NCBI GenBank assembly: GCA_019751475.1
Contig: JAIENH010000490.1
Span: 1 to 6,322, forward strand
Origin: Cyclobacteriaceae bacterium
GTDB lineage: Bacteria > Bacteroidota > Bacteroidia > Cytophagales > Cyclobacteriaceae
Length of the DNA: 6,322 nucleotides
Direction: 5' to 3'
Position 1 is the stretch's first letter. Every line of letters starts with the position of its first letter. The notes beneath the pieces are model-generated. The model had not been told where the DNA came from, ran no database searches, and saw only the letters and a list, made by a program, of their open reading frames with translations. Shown one piece after another: positions 1-6,311 of the stretch. The translations under genes and the position numbers were made by a program.

Positions 1-984
1 CGTGTGGACTACAGTGTGCGCTACGATCGCAAAGTGATTTTCTGGACACAGAATGACCAGCTTCAAAAATATTCATGGCAGAAAATTGAATTTGGCGCTT
101 CGCTGCCCATCAGCGTGCGCTGGCGCGTGGCCATCAAACCGTTTGCCGGATATACCCAGTTCTTAGACCGTGGCAACGATCAGCAGATTGGTTCGGGCCC
201 TCCTAAGTTTTTGCCTTCGCAGCAGCAGTTTTATGCGGGTACACGTGCCGAGTTGGTGTATGATAACTCGGTCATCACCGGCATGAACCTGATTGAAGGT
301 ACGCGCGGTAAAATAAACTTCGTTCACTACGAAGGGCTCGGCAACAAGAATGCAAGTTTTTCGCAAGTGTACATTGATGTGCGTCACTACCAGAAGATTT
401 ACAAAGAAATTGTATTTGCTGTGCGTGGCTATACGGGCACATTTTTCGGAAACTCACCAAAGCAGTATGTGCTCGGGGGAGTTGACAATTGGTTTGGCAA
501 CGCTACCAACAATCAAGGGGTGAGAAATCCGCTGTATGTCAAATCAGGTTTCAATAACAATTTGTTGTTTACGGAATTTGCCACTTCGCTCCGCGGCGTT
601 GACTATGCTTCGCTGTATGGTTCGAGTGTGGCTATGGCCAATGCAGAGTTTCGATTGCCGCTCATTCGCGCGCTGGTTGGCGGGCCGGTGTCATCTAATT
701 TCTTCCGCAACATGCAGTTCATCGCTTTTTATGATATCGGCACCAGTTGGACAGGCAAACCACCCTTTGGCACCAATCAGAGTAGCCTGAACACGGTAGA
801 GATAAAGCAACCACCTTTTCAAATCAACCTGAATCAGTTTTTGAATCCGTGGATCTACAGTTACGGCCTCGGCTTCCGCACGATGATGCTGGGCTACTAC
901 CTAAAATTTGATTTTGCGTGGCCGGTAGAAAACTATAAAGTCAAAGACCCACGCCTGATGGTATCGCTGGGTTACGACTTCTAA
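1..984 (+). CDS. C-terminal part of an Omp85-type outer-membrane beta-barrel protein (5' end outside window)
   Basis: The frame is open to the first base, and the GTG at 4 reads best as an internal valine, so this is the 3' part of a longer gene. Numbering residues from the GTG at 4, alternating aromatic and polar strands run throughout. A GGVDNW element lies near 158-163, and SLRGVDY near 195-201 resembles the conserved (V/I)RG(F/Y) motif of Omp85 loop 6. Later strands include AEFRLPL (214-220) and FYDIGTSW (242-249). The protein ends in GYDF, and a terminal Phe is typical of substrates of the BAM outer-membrane assembly machinery. From memory of the family, Bacteroidota have long proteins with an N-terminal TolB/PD40 propeller fused to such a barrel, often labelled TolB; whether that applies here depends on sequence outside the window. 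Likely location is the outer membrane. The exact role (assembly, transport, surface antigen) is unknown. Confidence 0.78.
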   Translation, partial: RVDYSVRYDRKVIFWTQNDQLQKYSWQKIEFGASLPISVRWRVAIKPFAGYTQFLDRGNDQQIGSGPPKFLPSQQQFYAGTRAELVYDNSVITGMNLIEGTRGKINFVHYEGLGNKNASFSQVYIDVRHYQKIYKEIVFAVRGYTGTFFGNSPKQYVLGGVDNWFGNATNNQGVRNPLYVKSGFNNNLLFTEFATSLRGVDYASLYGSSVAMANAEFRLPLIRALVGGPVSSNFFRNMQFIAFYDIGTSWTGKPPFGTNQSSLNTVEIKQPPFQINLNQFLNPWIYSYGLGFRTMMLGYYLKFDFAWPVENYKVKDPRLMVSLGYDF

Positions 985-1039
985 TGAGGGAAGCCGCATC
1001 TTACTCCCATTTTTCCCGCAAATGCCCCAGATTATGATG

Positions 1040-1130
1040 CCTCCGCAGATTTTCGCTGAAATTTCTGAGTTCTTTTTTCTGCGCTTATCTGCGTACGTCT
1101 CTTTGGTCTGCGTAAATCTGCGGGGAAAAA
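1040..1130 (-). repeat. CGCAGA/TCTGCG intergenic repeat element with terminal inverted repeats
   Basis: The plus strand carries TCTGCG four times, at 1078-1083, 1088-1093, 1107-1112 and 1117-1122, with start spacings of 10, 19 and 10. CCGCAGATTT at 1043-1052 is the exact reverse complement of AAATCTGCGG at 1114-1123. Imperfect pairing continues inward through CGC and GA, so the element could fold into a long stem. Read on the minus strand it begins with a T-run, then CCGCAGATTTACGCAGA. That is the style of the non-coding CGCAGA repeats scattered through many environmental bacterial genomes (from memory). It fills much of the 231-bp gap between the barrel gene and yicC. Element edges are approximate. 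The rest of the gap shows nothing I can name. Confidence 0.6.
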
Positions 1131-1215
1131 TTTAGATACGCCTATCCTAGATTTCTAATGACAATCAGACTCTTCTTCTAACAAAGAGATTCAATAACTT
1201 GCACAAAAATAGTCT

Positions 1216-2094
1216 ATGATTAAGTCGATGACTGGCTTCGGTCAGGTCCAAGCCACGGTGGCAGATGCTACCCTGTTGGTGGAAGTAAAGGCGCTCAATT
1301 CAAAGTTTTTGGACTTAAGCCTTCGCCTGCCCCGCATTTTCTCTGAAAAAGAGTTGGACATCCGCGCGGTGATCACCGAGAAATTGGAGCGTGGCAAAAT
1401 TTCTCTATCCATCGAATGTAACCAGCCCAACTCACCCGACCTCTTGCCGCAATACAACGAAGCATTGTTTATTACTCATTACGGCCAGCTCAAGAAACTA
1501 GCTGACCGTGTGCTGGCACCGTATGACCGGCTCTTTGAAATCGCTTTGCGCGCACAAGACAATCAAGCCACCAGTGAGCGCACGGTACTTGATCCGTTGC
1601 TGTATGAAAAATGCCTGGCCACATTAAAAGAAGCAATCGATCAATGCGATCAATTCAGACGCACGGAAGGAAATACCTTGTCGGAGAAATTCAAACAATA
1701 CATTGGCACGATCGGCAATCACCTGGCAAACGTGGAGAAACTTGACCCGCAACGCGTGGAGAAAATCCGATCAAAAATTAAAGGCTCGGTCACCGATTTC
1801 TTTGGTGAAGAGGGCTTTGATTCAAACCGACTTGAACAAGAAATTATTTTTTACATCGAGAAACTTGACATACACGAAGAGCGCGTGCGTCTGAGAACAC
1901 ATTTGGATTATTTCATTTCGGTGATGAAGGAGCCCCAGCCGAGTGGAAAGAAGTTGGGCTTTATCGCACAAGAGATCGGCCGCGAGATCAACACCATTGG
2001 CTCCAAGGCCAACGATGCCGAAATGCAAAAAGAAGTAGTAATGATGAAAGAGGAACTCGAGAAAATCAAGGAGCAACTCAACAACATCCTCTGA
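1216..2094 (+). CDS. yicC: YicC/YloC family endoribonuclease
   Basis: This 292-residue protein matches the YicC family over its full length (E. coli YicC is about 287 residues). The N-terminus has the hallmark MTGFG (5-9) followed by VEVKALNSKFLDL (23-35). The C-terminal domain shows LDIHEERVRLRTHLDYF (217-233), with the conserved acidic, Arg and His residues expected of the catalytic region, then GKKLGFIAQEIGREINT (244-260) and GSKAND (262-267). It ends in a charged, probably helical tail. YicC proteins are cytoplasmic RNA-cleaving enzymes implicated in small-RNA and mRNA turnover; that is family knowledge. The ATG at 1216 places MTGFG at the usual distance from the N-terminus. No Shine-Dalgarno is seen. 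In many genomes guanylate kinase (gmk) follows yicC; here it does not. A short terminator-like hairpin follows the stop. Confidence 0.97.
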   Translation: MIKSMTGFGQVQATVADATLLVEVKALNSKFLDLSLRLPRIFSEKELDIRAVITEKLERGKISLSIECNQPNSPDLLPQYNEALFITHYGQLKKLADRVLAPYDRLFEIALRAQDNQATSERTVLDPLLYEKCLATLKEAIDQCDQFRRTEGNTLSEKFKQYIGTIGNHLANVEKLDPQRVEKIRSKIKGSVTDFFGEEGFDSNRLEQEIIFYIEKLDIHEERVRLRTHLDYFISVMKEPQPSGKKLGFIAQEIGREINTIGSKANDAEMQKEVVMMKEELEKIKEQLNNIL

Positions 2095-2106
2095 TCGTAA
2101 CGAACC

Positions 2107-2125
2107 TGGGCTTGGCCCAATTTTT
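2107..2125 (+). terminator. Short Rho-independent terminator candidate after yicC
   Basis: TGGGC (2107-2111) pairs perfectly with GCCCA (2115-2119) across a three-base loop TTG. One A and then five T follow (2121-2125). The hairpin starts 13 nt after the yicC stop, which is the usual place for an intrinsic terminator. The stem is only five base pairs, so termination may be partial. Confidence 0.45.
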
Positions 2126-2126
2126 G

Positions 2127-2134
2127 TAAATTTG
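2127..2134 (+). promoter_or_regulatory. Possible Bacteroidota -7 box (TAnnTTTG) before the triple-module protein
   Basis: TAAATTTG matches the Bacteroidota -7 consensus TAnnTTTG exactly and ends five bases before the ATG at 2140. No TTG or TTTG lies about 20 bp upstream; the nearest TTG, at 2112-2114, is too close. If the box is used, the transcript would begin at or within a few bases of the start codon. In A/T-rich DNA a chance match is quite possible. Confidence 0.3.
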
Positions 2135-2139
2135 ATGGG

Positions 2140-3138
2140 ATGAAAATCCTGCGTTTATTTTTCTTACTCATTCTGGTCAGCCCGGCTGCACATGCCCAAA
2201 TCGGGGCCAAAGCTCAACAGCAAAAAATTTTTGGTGTCTGGCAAAACAATCAGTTTGGCTATCAGATGACATTACTCTTAAATGCCGATGGCACAGGCGA
2301 GTTTGATGGCGAAGCCATCCAATTTTCCACCACGGGTAAATCACTGATTATTACCCTCGGTGGTGCTACCACCAATTACACGTATGCCTTGCAGGGAAAT
2401 TCTCTCACACTTTCGGGCGGAGATCTAGATGGGCAGGTTACGTTCACGCAAAGCGGAGAGGGTGCTGCGTCAACACCTGCACCTGTATCCACGGTACCAA
2501 CACCCACTTCGAAAGCTCCTTCACCGGCTTTCAGCAATACAGTAAGCAACCTGGTCGGGCTCTGGTCAGGCAGTGGCGAGATGATTGAGTTTAAAGCAGA
2601 TGGCTCATGTGTGTATGGTGGCAACTCGTTTCCTTACCAGGTTTCGCAAGGCCACGTGATACTCACCACTGGTCAAGGTCCGGTGTCATTTGCCTATACG
2701 GTGAAGGGAAAGCAACTTACCCTGACGGCCAACGGTCAGCAGGTGGTGTACAACAGTGTGGAAGGAAGTGCGCCCTCAGCGGGCGGTCAGGGCCGTGTGG
2801 CTATGGAGCTGGTGGGGCAGTGGTGCTACATGAACATGAATTTGAATTCGCAGACAAGCCGGTGCATTGTGCTCAACGCGGATGGCACGTACACCTATTC
2901 AGAAGAAAGTTCAAGGAGTGTGAACACACCCGATTTGTACGGTGGCACCAGCTCGCAAGGTGGCGACCGCGGTACGTGGTATGTGCAGGGCGACCGCATC
3001 TACTACAATTCACAAACACGGGGCACAGGCTCCTACCGATTAGAGAAGCGCAATCATCCTAAAAATGTAAACGACCCGATGATAGTATTGGACGGGGAGC
3101 CGTATGTTACAACTACCGCCCGTGCTCCGTGGCGCTGA
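2140..3138 (+). CDS. Secreted protein with three GxW...DGT beta modules, function unknown
   Basis: This 332-residue protein starts with a signal peptide: MK, a hydrophobic stretch at 4-14, and AHA (17-19) before Gln20 as a plausible signal peptidase I site. The rest is three copies of one module. Copy 1 covers about 30-104 (GVW at 32-34, NADGT at 48-52, GNSLTL at 86-91). Copy 2 covers about 138-207 (LVGLW at 138-142, KADGS at 152-156, GKQLTL at 190-195). Copy 3 covers about 224-326 (LVGQW at 224-228, NADGT at 247-251, GDRIYY at 284-289) and has a longer Ser/Gly-rich insert. A Ser/Thr/Pro/Ala-rich linker (about 107-131) separates copies 1 and 2. The pattern recalls lipocalin-like or DUF beta-sheet domains in which GxW opens a module and DGT sits on a hairpin. 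I do not recognise a named family and assign no function. It probably acts in the periplasm or outside the cell. Confidence 0.85.
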   Translation: MKILRLFFLLILVSPAAHAQIGAKAQQQKIFGVWQNNQFGYQMTLLLNADGTGEFDGEAIQFSTTGKSLIITLGGATTNYTYALQGNSLTLSGGDLDGQVTFTQSGEGAASTPAPVSTVPTPTSKAPSPAFSNTVSNLVGLWSGSGEMIEFKADGSCVYGGNSFPYQVSQGHVILTTGQGPVSFAYTVKGKQLTLTANGQQVVYNSVEGSAPSAGGQGRVAMELVGQWCYMNMNLNSQTSRCIVLNADGTYTYSEESSRSVNTPDLYGGTSSQGGDRGTWYVQGDRIYYNSQTRGTGSYRLEKRNHPKNVNDPMIVLDGEPYVTTTARAPWR

Positions 3139-3139
3139 T

Positions 3140-4243
3140 CTATTTCAACCGTTTATCCACTTGTTTTACAATTGTTCTACAACCGCGGCATTCATTATTT
3201 GAAAGGAGAATAAGGCAGTGATCCTGATCAATGTAACGTTTGATAAACGTGCCGTACCCTGGCCAGCCGCCACTGTGTTGCACAATTTTCCCCAATACAG
3301 AGTCTTGTACAATGGCCCACCCGAAACCATAATTATACGTACTGTCGTTGTTTAGTTTCACTGGCGTGAATGCTTCTTCCAGCGTTGCTCGCTTCACCAG
3401 CTTCTCGGTATAGAGTGCGCGATCCCACAGAAACAATTCAGGTGTAGTGGAATTTACAATACCATCGCCCTGTACACCATCCAGCGTGTAAACATAGGAA
3501 TATGCTTTAAGGCTGTCAGGCACCATGAAGCGCTTCAGGCTGTCAGAGTACACGAAACCCACGGCATAGTTGGGAATGATTTCATTTTTTGATCTGCGGG
3601 TATTGTAGGTTCGGGTGCGTTTCATCTCCAGTGGCCGGAAAATATTTTCCGCAAGAAAATCGCCATACGATTTACCACTCGCCCGCGCGATGATAGACGC
3701 CAGCAGTGCATAGGCCGTGTTGCTGTATTCCCATTTTTCTCCAGGCTTAAAAAGTATCGCAGGCTTGATGCGAGCGAGTTGCTCAATAATGTCGGGGTTA
3801 AAGATGATTCGTTTGGGATCCCACTTTGTATCCAGCCCCATATAGTCGGGTATGCCAGATGTGTGGGTCAGAAAATGACGGATGGTCATTCCTTCGTAGG
3901 GCAATTCAGGAATATATTTTCTCACATCATCCGAGTAATCAAGTAGGCCTCGCTCTTTTAACATCATGATGCCCATGGCGGTGAATTGCTTGCTCACGGA
4001 AGCGAGCTCAAACAGTGTTGAATCGTTGAGCATTTCTTTCGTATCGTAGCTGGCCACACCAAAACTTTTTTGATACACCACTTTTCCCTTTCGGGCGATT
4101 AGAACATTGCCGTTAAACTGAGTAGAGTCAACCACGGCCGCCATTACAGAGTCCATGGACGCTACAAAAGAGTCTTGTTTTTCAGGTTGGCGACAGCCGC
4201 TAATCCACACGGCCAGTAGGCCATAAAGCGCAAATCGTTTCAT
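3140..4243 (-). CDS. Serine hydrolase lipoprotein, beta-lactamase (class C/PBP) family
   Basis: This 367-residue protein has all three active-site elements of the beta-lactamase-like serine hydrolases (PF00144 type). They are Ser82-Val-Ser-Lys85 (SxxK, nucleophile Ser82), Tyr173-Ser-Asn175 (YxN) and His323-Ser-Gly325 (HxG, in place of KTG). LTHTSGIPDY (125-134) is also typical. The frame is open further upstream, to an ATG at 4414. I chose the ATG at 4241-4243 because it begins a lipoprotein signal: MKRFALYGLL, then the lipobox ISGC with Cys17. The longer form would bury this signal and overlap the divergent gene. The mature protein is probably a periplasm-facing or surface lipoprotein. The family includes D-aminopeptidases, esterases, penicillin-binding proteins and class C beta-lactamases; the substrate cannot be told, and antibiotic resistance should not be assumed. 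A CRGC motif (352-355) lies near the C-terminus. Its stop is one base from that of the convergent gene. Confidence 0.93.
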   Translation of the reverse strand: MKRFALYGLLAVWISGCRQPEKQDSFVASMDSVMAAVVDSTQFNGNVLIARKGKVVYQKSFGVASYDTKEMLNDSTLFELASVSKQFTAMGIMMLKERGLLDYSDDVRKYIPELPYEGMTIRHFLTHTSGIPDYMGLDTKWDPKRIIFNPDIIEQLARIKPAILFKPGEKWEYSNTAYALLASIIARASGKSYGDFLAENIFRPLEMKRTRTYNTRRSKNEIIPNYAVGFVYSDSLKRFMVPDSLKAYSYVYTLDGVQGDGIVNSTTPELFLWDRALYTEKLVKRATLEEAFTPVKLNNDSTYNYGFGWAIVQDSVLGKIVQHSGGWPGYGTFIKRYIDQDHCLILLSNNECRGCRTIVKQVDKRLK

Positions 4244-4331
4244 ACGCGAGGGTTTGAATTCCAATATATGAGTATTTATGGTGGCTGAAATTGAAATTTT
4301 CGTACTTTCAGCACATCTAAAACCTAAAACT
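4244..4331. promoter_or_regulatory. Divergent intergenic region, presumed to hold two promoters
   Basis: This 88-bp A/T-rich gap separates the starts of the minus-strand serine hydrolase and the plus-strand aminotransferase, so promoters for both should lie here. I find no convincing TTTG/TAnnTTTG pair on either strand. TATTTATG at 4273-4280 (plus strand) differs from the -7 consensus at one position and has TTTG at 4253-4256, but the spacing of 16 is short. Neither start has a Shine-Dalgarno sequence. Confidence 0.35.
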
Positions 4332-5477
4332 ATGGAAAATCTTTCGCGCAGAGATTGGTTCAAATCGTCCCTCGGCCTTGCCTCCGGCCTGGTCGTCACC
4401 ACTTCATTTGTCAATCAACTGATGGCTGGCCCAGCCAGTGAGGCAGAGCGCGCCTTTTTTGCTTCGCGAAAGATGGGCCAGAAGAAAGTGCGATTGAATT
4501 CGAATGAAAATCCGTACGGACCTTCCGAAAAGGCGAAGAAAGCTGTAACGGCTATTCTCACCGAGGGCAATCGCTACGCGTTCAATGAGTTGGATGATTT
4601 GAAAAAGACCATTGCTGCCAAAGAAGGTGTCGATCCATCGTATGTCATGCTGGGTGCCGGCTCAGGTGAGTTGTTGGTGCAAACAGGTATTGCCTTTGGT
4701 TTGGAAGGGGGTCGTGTATTGTCAGGCTATCCTACGTTTACCCTGCTGATGAACTATGCACAACAAATGAGCGCACAGTGGGACAAGGTAGACTTGAACG
4801 AAAAGCTGGAATACAATTACGATGCGCTACTTTCGGCAATTCAAAGCGATACCAAACTCGTATTCTTTTGCAATCCCAATAACCCAACAGGCACCTTTGT
4901 AGATACGGCCGCTGTGAAATCTTTTTGCGAAGAAGCCTCCAAGAAAACACTCGTGTATGCGGATGAGGCCTACCTGGAATTTATGGAGCCCTCGCAGCAG
5001 AAGTCAATGGTAGCGCTGACGCAGAGCACACCTAATATTATTGTCTCAAAGACATTCTCTAAAATTTATGGCCTGGCGGGACTGCGCATCGGCTACATCA
5101 TCGCTCACCCGGACACACTGAAAAAGGTAGCCAAGTTTGGCGATACCATTTCACCGAGTCAAACGGCCCTGGCCGCAGCCAAAGCAAGTTTGGGTGATGA
5201 GGATTTTATGAAAATGACACGGGAAAAAAATGCGGTGGCCCGCAAGGTGCTTACCGACTACCTCGCCCAGCGCAAAATGTATTGTGGTGACCCGAAGACA
5301 AACGTGTTATTCTTCCAAGCGCCCAAGAGCGGACAGGAAATTCTTACTCAGTTGGATGAGAAAGGATTTTTAATCCGCATTTGGGATTACCAACAGAAGG
5401 AGTGGTGCCGTGTGAGTATTGGCACCCAAGATGAGATGAAGCAGTTTGTTAAGGCCTTTGATGAAGTAGTAGCGTGA
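4332..5477 (+). CDS. Tat-exported HisC-like PLP-dependent aminotransferase (fold type I)
   Basis: This 381-residue protein has a histidinol-phosphate aminotransferase-like body. It shows LNSNENPYGPS (55-65), AGSGELL (109-115), NPNNPTG (181-187), DEAY (211-214), SKTFSKIYGLAGLRIGY (239-255) with Lys244 as the expected Schiff-base lysine and Arg252 as the expected phosphate-binding arginine, and CRVSIGT (359-365) with Arg360 for the substrate carboxylate. Unusually, the N-terminus is a twin-arginine signal: SRRDWFK (5-11), a weakly hydrophobic stretch (12-30), then a small-residue region near LMAGPA (30-35). The frame is open to an ATG at 4278, but the ATG at 4332 puts the Tat motif at the proper N-terminal place and clears the divergent promoter region. 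The Tat system exports folded, cofactor-loaded proteins, which suits a PLP enzyme. A periplasmic location makes a role in histidine synthesis doubtful; the real substrate is unknown. It is coupled to the lipoprotein gene downstream. Confidence 0.92.
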   Translation: MENLSRRDWFKSSLGLASGLVVTTSFVNQLMAGPASEAERAFFASRKMGQKKVRLNSNENPYGPSEKAKKAVTAILTEGNRYAFNELDDLKKTIAAKEGVDPSYVMLGAGSGELLVQTGIAFGLEGGRVLSGYPTFTLLMNYAQQMSAQWDKVDLNEKLEYNYDALLSAIQSDTKLVFFCNPNNPTGTFVDTAAVKSFCEEASKKTLVYADEAYLEFMEPSQQKSMVALTQSTPNIIVSKTFSKIYGLAGLRIGYIIAHPDTLKKVAKFGDTISPSQTALAAAKASLGDEDFMKMTREKNAVARKVLTDYLAQRKMYCGDPKTNVLFFQAPKSGQEILTQLDEKGFLIRIWDYQQKEWCRVSIGTQDEMKQFVKAFDEVVA

Positions 5478-6229
5478 TGTCGATTGAGTTTAGGGGCCGA
5501 TGCATTTGCCAGGCTATACTACTGACCGGTCTATTGCTTTCGTGCTCGGGTGAACTTTCAGACCCGCAAAAGATCGTTGATAAAGCGATTACCATTCACG
5601 GTGGTGATCGTTATCTTAACTGCACCGTTGAATTTGATTTTCGAAAACGTCATTACATAGCCAGGCGTGAAGGTGGAAACTTTTCCTATGAGCGAATTTT
5701 TAGTGACTCCACCTCTACCACCCACGACTATCTAACGAATACGGGCTTCGTCAGGGAGATTAATGATCAAAAGCAAGATCTGCCAGACTCCATGGTGACT
5801 CGCTACACTGCTTCGGTGAACTCGGTGCTTTACTTTGCTCTGTTGCCTTATGGATTAAACGACCCTGCGGTCAACAAGAAATTGATGGGCAACACCATGT
5901 TGGAAAGCCAACCTTATTATATCATCGAAGTAACTTTTGGGCAGCAAGGTGGAGGCGAAGATTTTGAGGATAAGTTTTATTATTGGATACACAAGAAAAA
6001 CTTCACCGTGGATTACCTGGCCTACTCCTTCGAAGAAAACAAGACCCGCGACATCCGTTTCAGAAAAGTGCTGAAAAGGCAGGTTGTAGGTGGTATTACT
6101 TTTCAGGATTACATCAACTACAAGCCCAAAGAGCCCGGCAAAAAGCTGGAAGAGGCCCAATCGCTTTTTGAATCAGGCCAATTGGAAGAATTGAGCCGGA
6201 TTGAATTAGAGAATGTGGTAGTGAAATAG
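5477..6229 (+). CDS. Lipoprotein resembling the DUF6503 family
   Basis: This 250-residue protein begins with a lipoprotein signal (hydrophobic AILLTGLL at 13-20, lipobox LLSC with Cys23), so it should be membrane-anchored in the envelope. After the anchor come KAITIHGGDRYLN (36-48, with HGG at 41-43) and beta-rich sequence with FDFRKRHY (53-60). Further on are FYYWIHKKNFTVDYLAYSF (167-185) and GITFQDYINYKP (206-217). The HGG element and the W-I-x-K...VDYLAY pattern resemble, from memory, the Bacteroidota family DUF6503, which may have a LolA/LolB-like curved sheet; no activity is known. The ATG at 5477 overlaps the aminotransferase TGA by one base (TGATG), the usual sign of translational coupling. 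A GTG at 5474 would add one residue and is less likely. The pair probably forms a two-gene operon working in the same compartment. Confidence 0.85.
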   Translation: MSIEFRGRCICQAILLTGLLLSCSGELSDPQKIVDKAITIHGGDRYLNCTVEFDFRKRHYIARREGGNFSYERIFSDSTSTTHDYLTNTGFVREINDQKQDLPDSMVTRYTASVNSVLYFALLPYGLNDPAVNKKLMGNTMLESQPYYIIEVTFGQQGGGEDFEDKFYYWIHKKNFTVDYLAYSFEENKTRDIRFRKVLKRQVVGGITFQDYINYKPKEPGKKLEEAQSLFESGQLEELSRIELENVVVK

Positions 6230-6237
6230 TCTTATGA

Positions 6238-6260
6238 TTTTTTTAACCGCAGAGGACGCA
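6238..6260 (+). repeat. Start of a second dispersed repeat: T-run plus CCGCAGAGGACGCA
   Basis: A run of seven T (6238-6244) leads into AACCGCAGAGGACGCA (6245-6260), just after the lipoprotein stop. The order T-run, CCGCAGA, two or three bases, ACGCA is the same as in the element at 1040-1130 read on the minus strand. It resembles the widespread non-coding CCGCAGAGGACGCAGAG-type repeats (from memory). No GC-rich stem precedes the T-run, so it is not an intrinsic terminator. Confidence 0.5.
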
Positions 6261-6277
6261 ACGTGCACGAGTTTCGT

Positions 6278-6311
6278 AGGCGTCTGACACCTCCAAGGTG
6301 TCTTGACGCCT
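6278..6311. repeat. REP-like palindrome (strong hairpin)
   Basis: AGGCGTC (6278-6284) pairs with GACGCCT (6305-6311) and GACACCT (6286-6292) pairs with AGGTGTC (6296-6302). This gives two seven-base-pair stems with a small internal bulge (T opposite TT) and a three-base CCA loop. Palindromes of the AGGTGTCAGACACCT kind occur as dispersed intergenic repeats in several environmental bacteria (from memory). No T-run follows, so a transcript-stabilising or REP-like role fits better than intrinsic termination. The element may continue past the window edge. Confidence 0.6.

Noticed and set aside
988..1014. Possible terminator after the barrel gene (GGGA ... TCCC followed by ATTTTT)
   Set aside because: The stem is only four base pairs with a 13-base loop, too weak to call.
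1037..1135. Small open frame of 32 codons inside the intergenic repeat, beginning MPPQIFAEI
   Set aside because: Its sequence is just the translation of the TCTGCG repeat units. There is no ribosome site or independent support, and such repeats often produce spurious small ORFs.
1148..1155. TAGATTTC as a -7 box for yicC
   Set aside because: One mismatch to TAnnTTTG, no TTG at the right upstream distance, and 60 bp from the start. Not better than chance.
2607..3062. Open frame of 151 codons on the plus strand within the triple-module gene
   Set aside because: It lies wholly inside a well-supported secreted-protein gene in another frame, has no family features, and has a composition rich in Gly, Arg, His and Trp typical of out-of-frame translation.
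4278..4331. Extension of the aminotransferase start to the ATG at 4278
   Set aside because: It would place 18 residues before the Tat motif and use up most of the divergent promoter region. The ATG at 4332 fits the signal peptide better.
4244..4414. N-terminal extension of the minus-strand serine hydrolase to an ATG at 4414 (57 extra residues)
   Set aside because: It would bury a clear lipoprotein signal and overlap the start of the divergent aminotransferase. The extra residues look like antisense of that gene.
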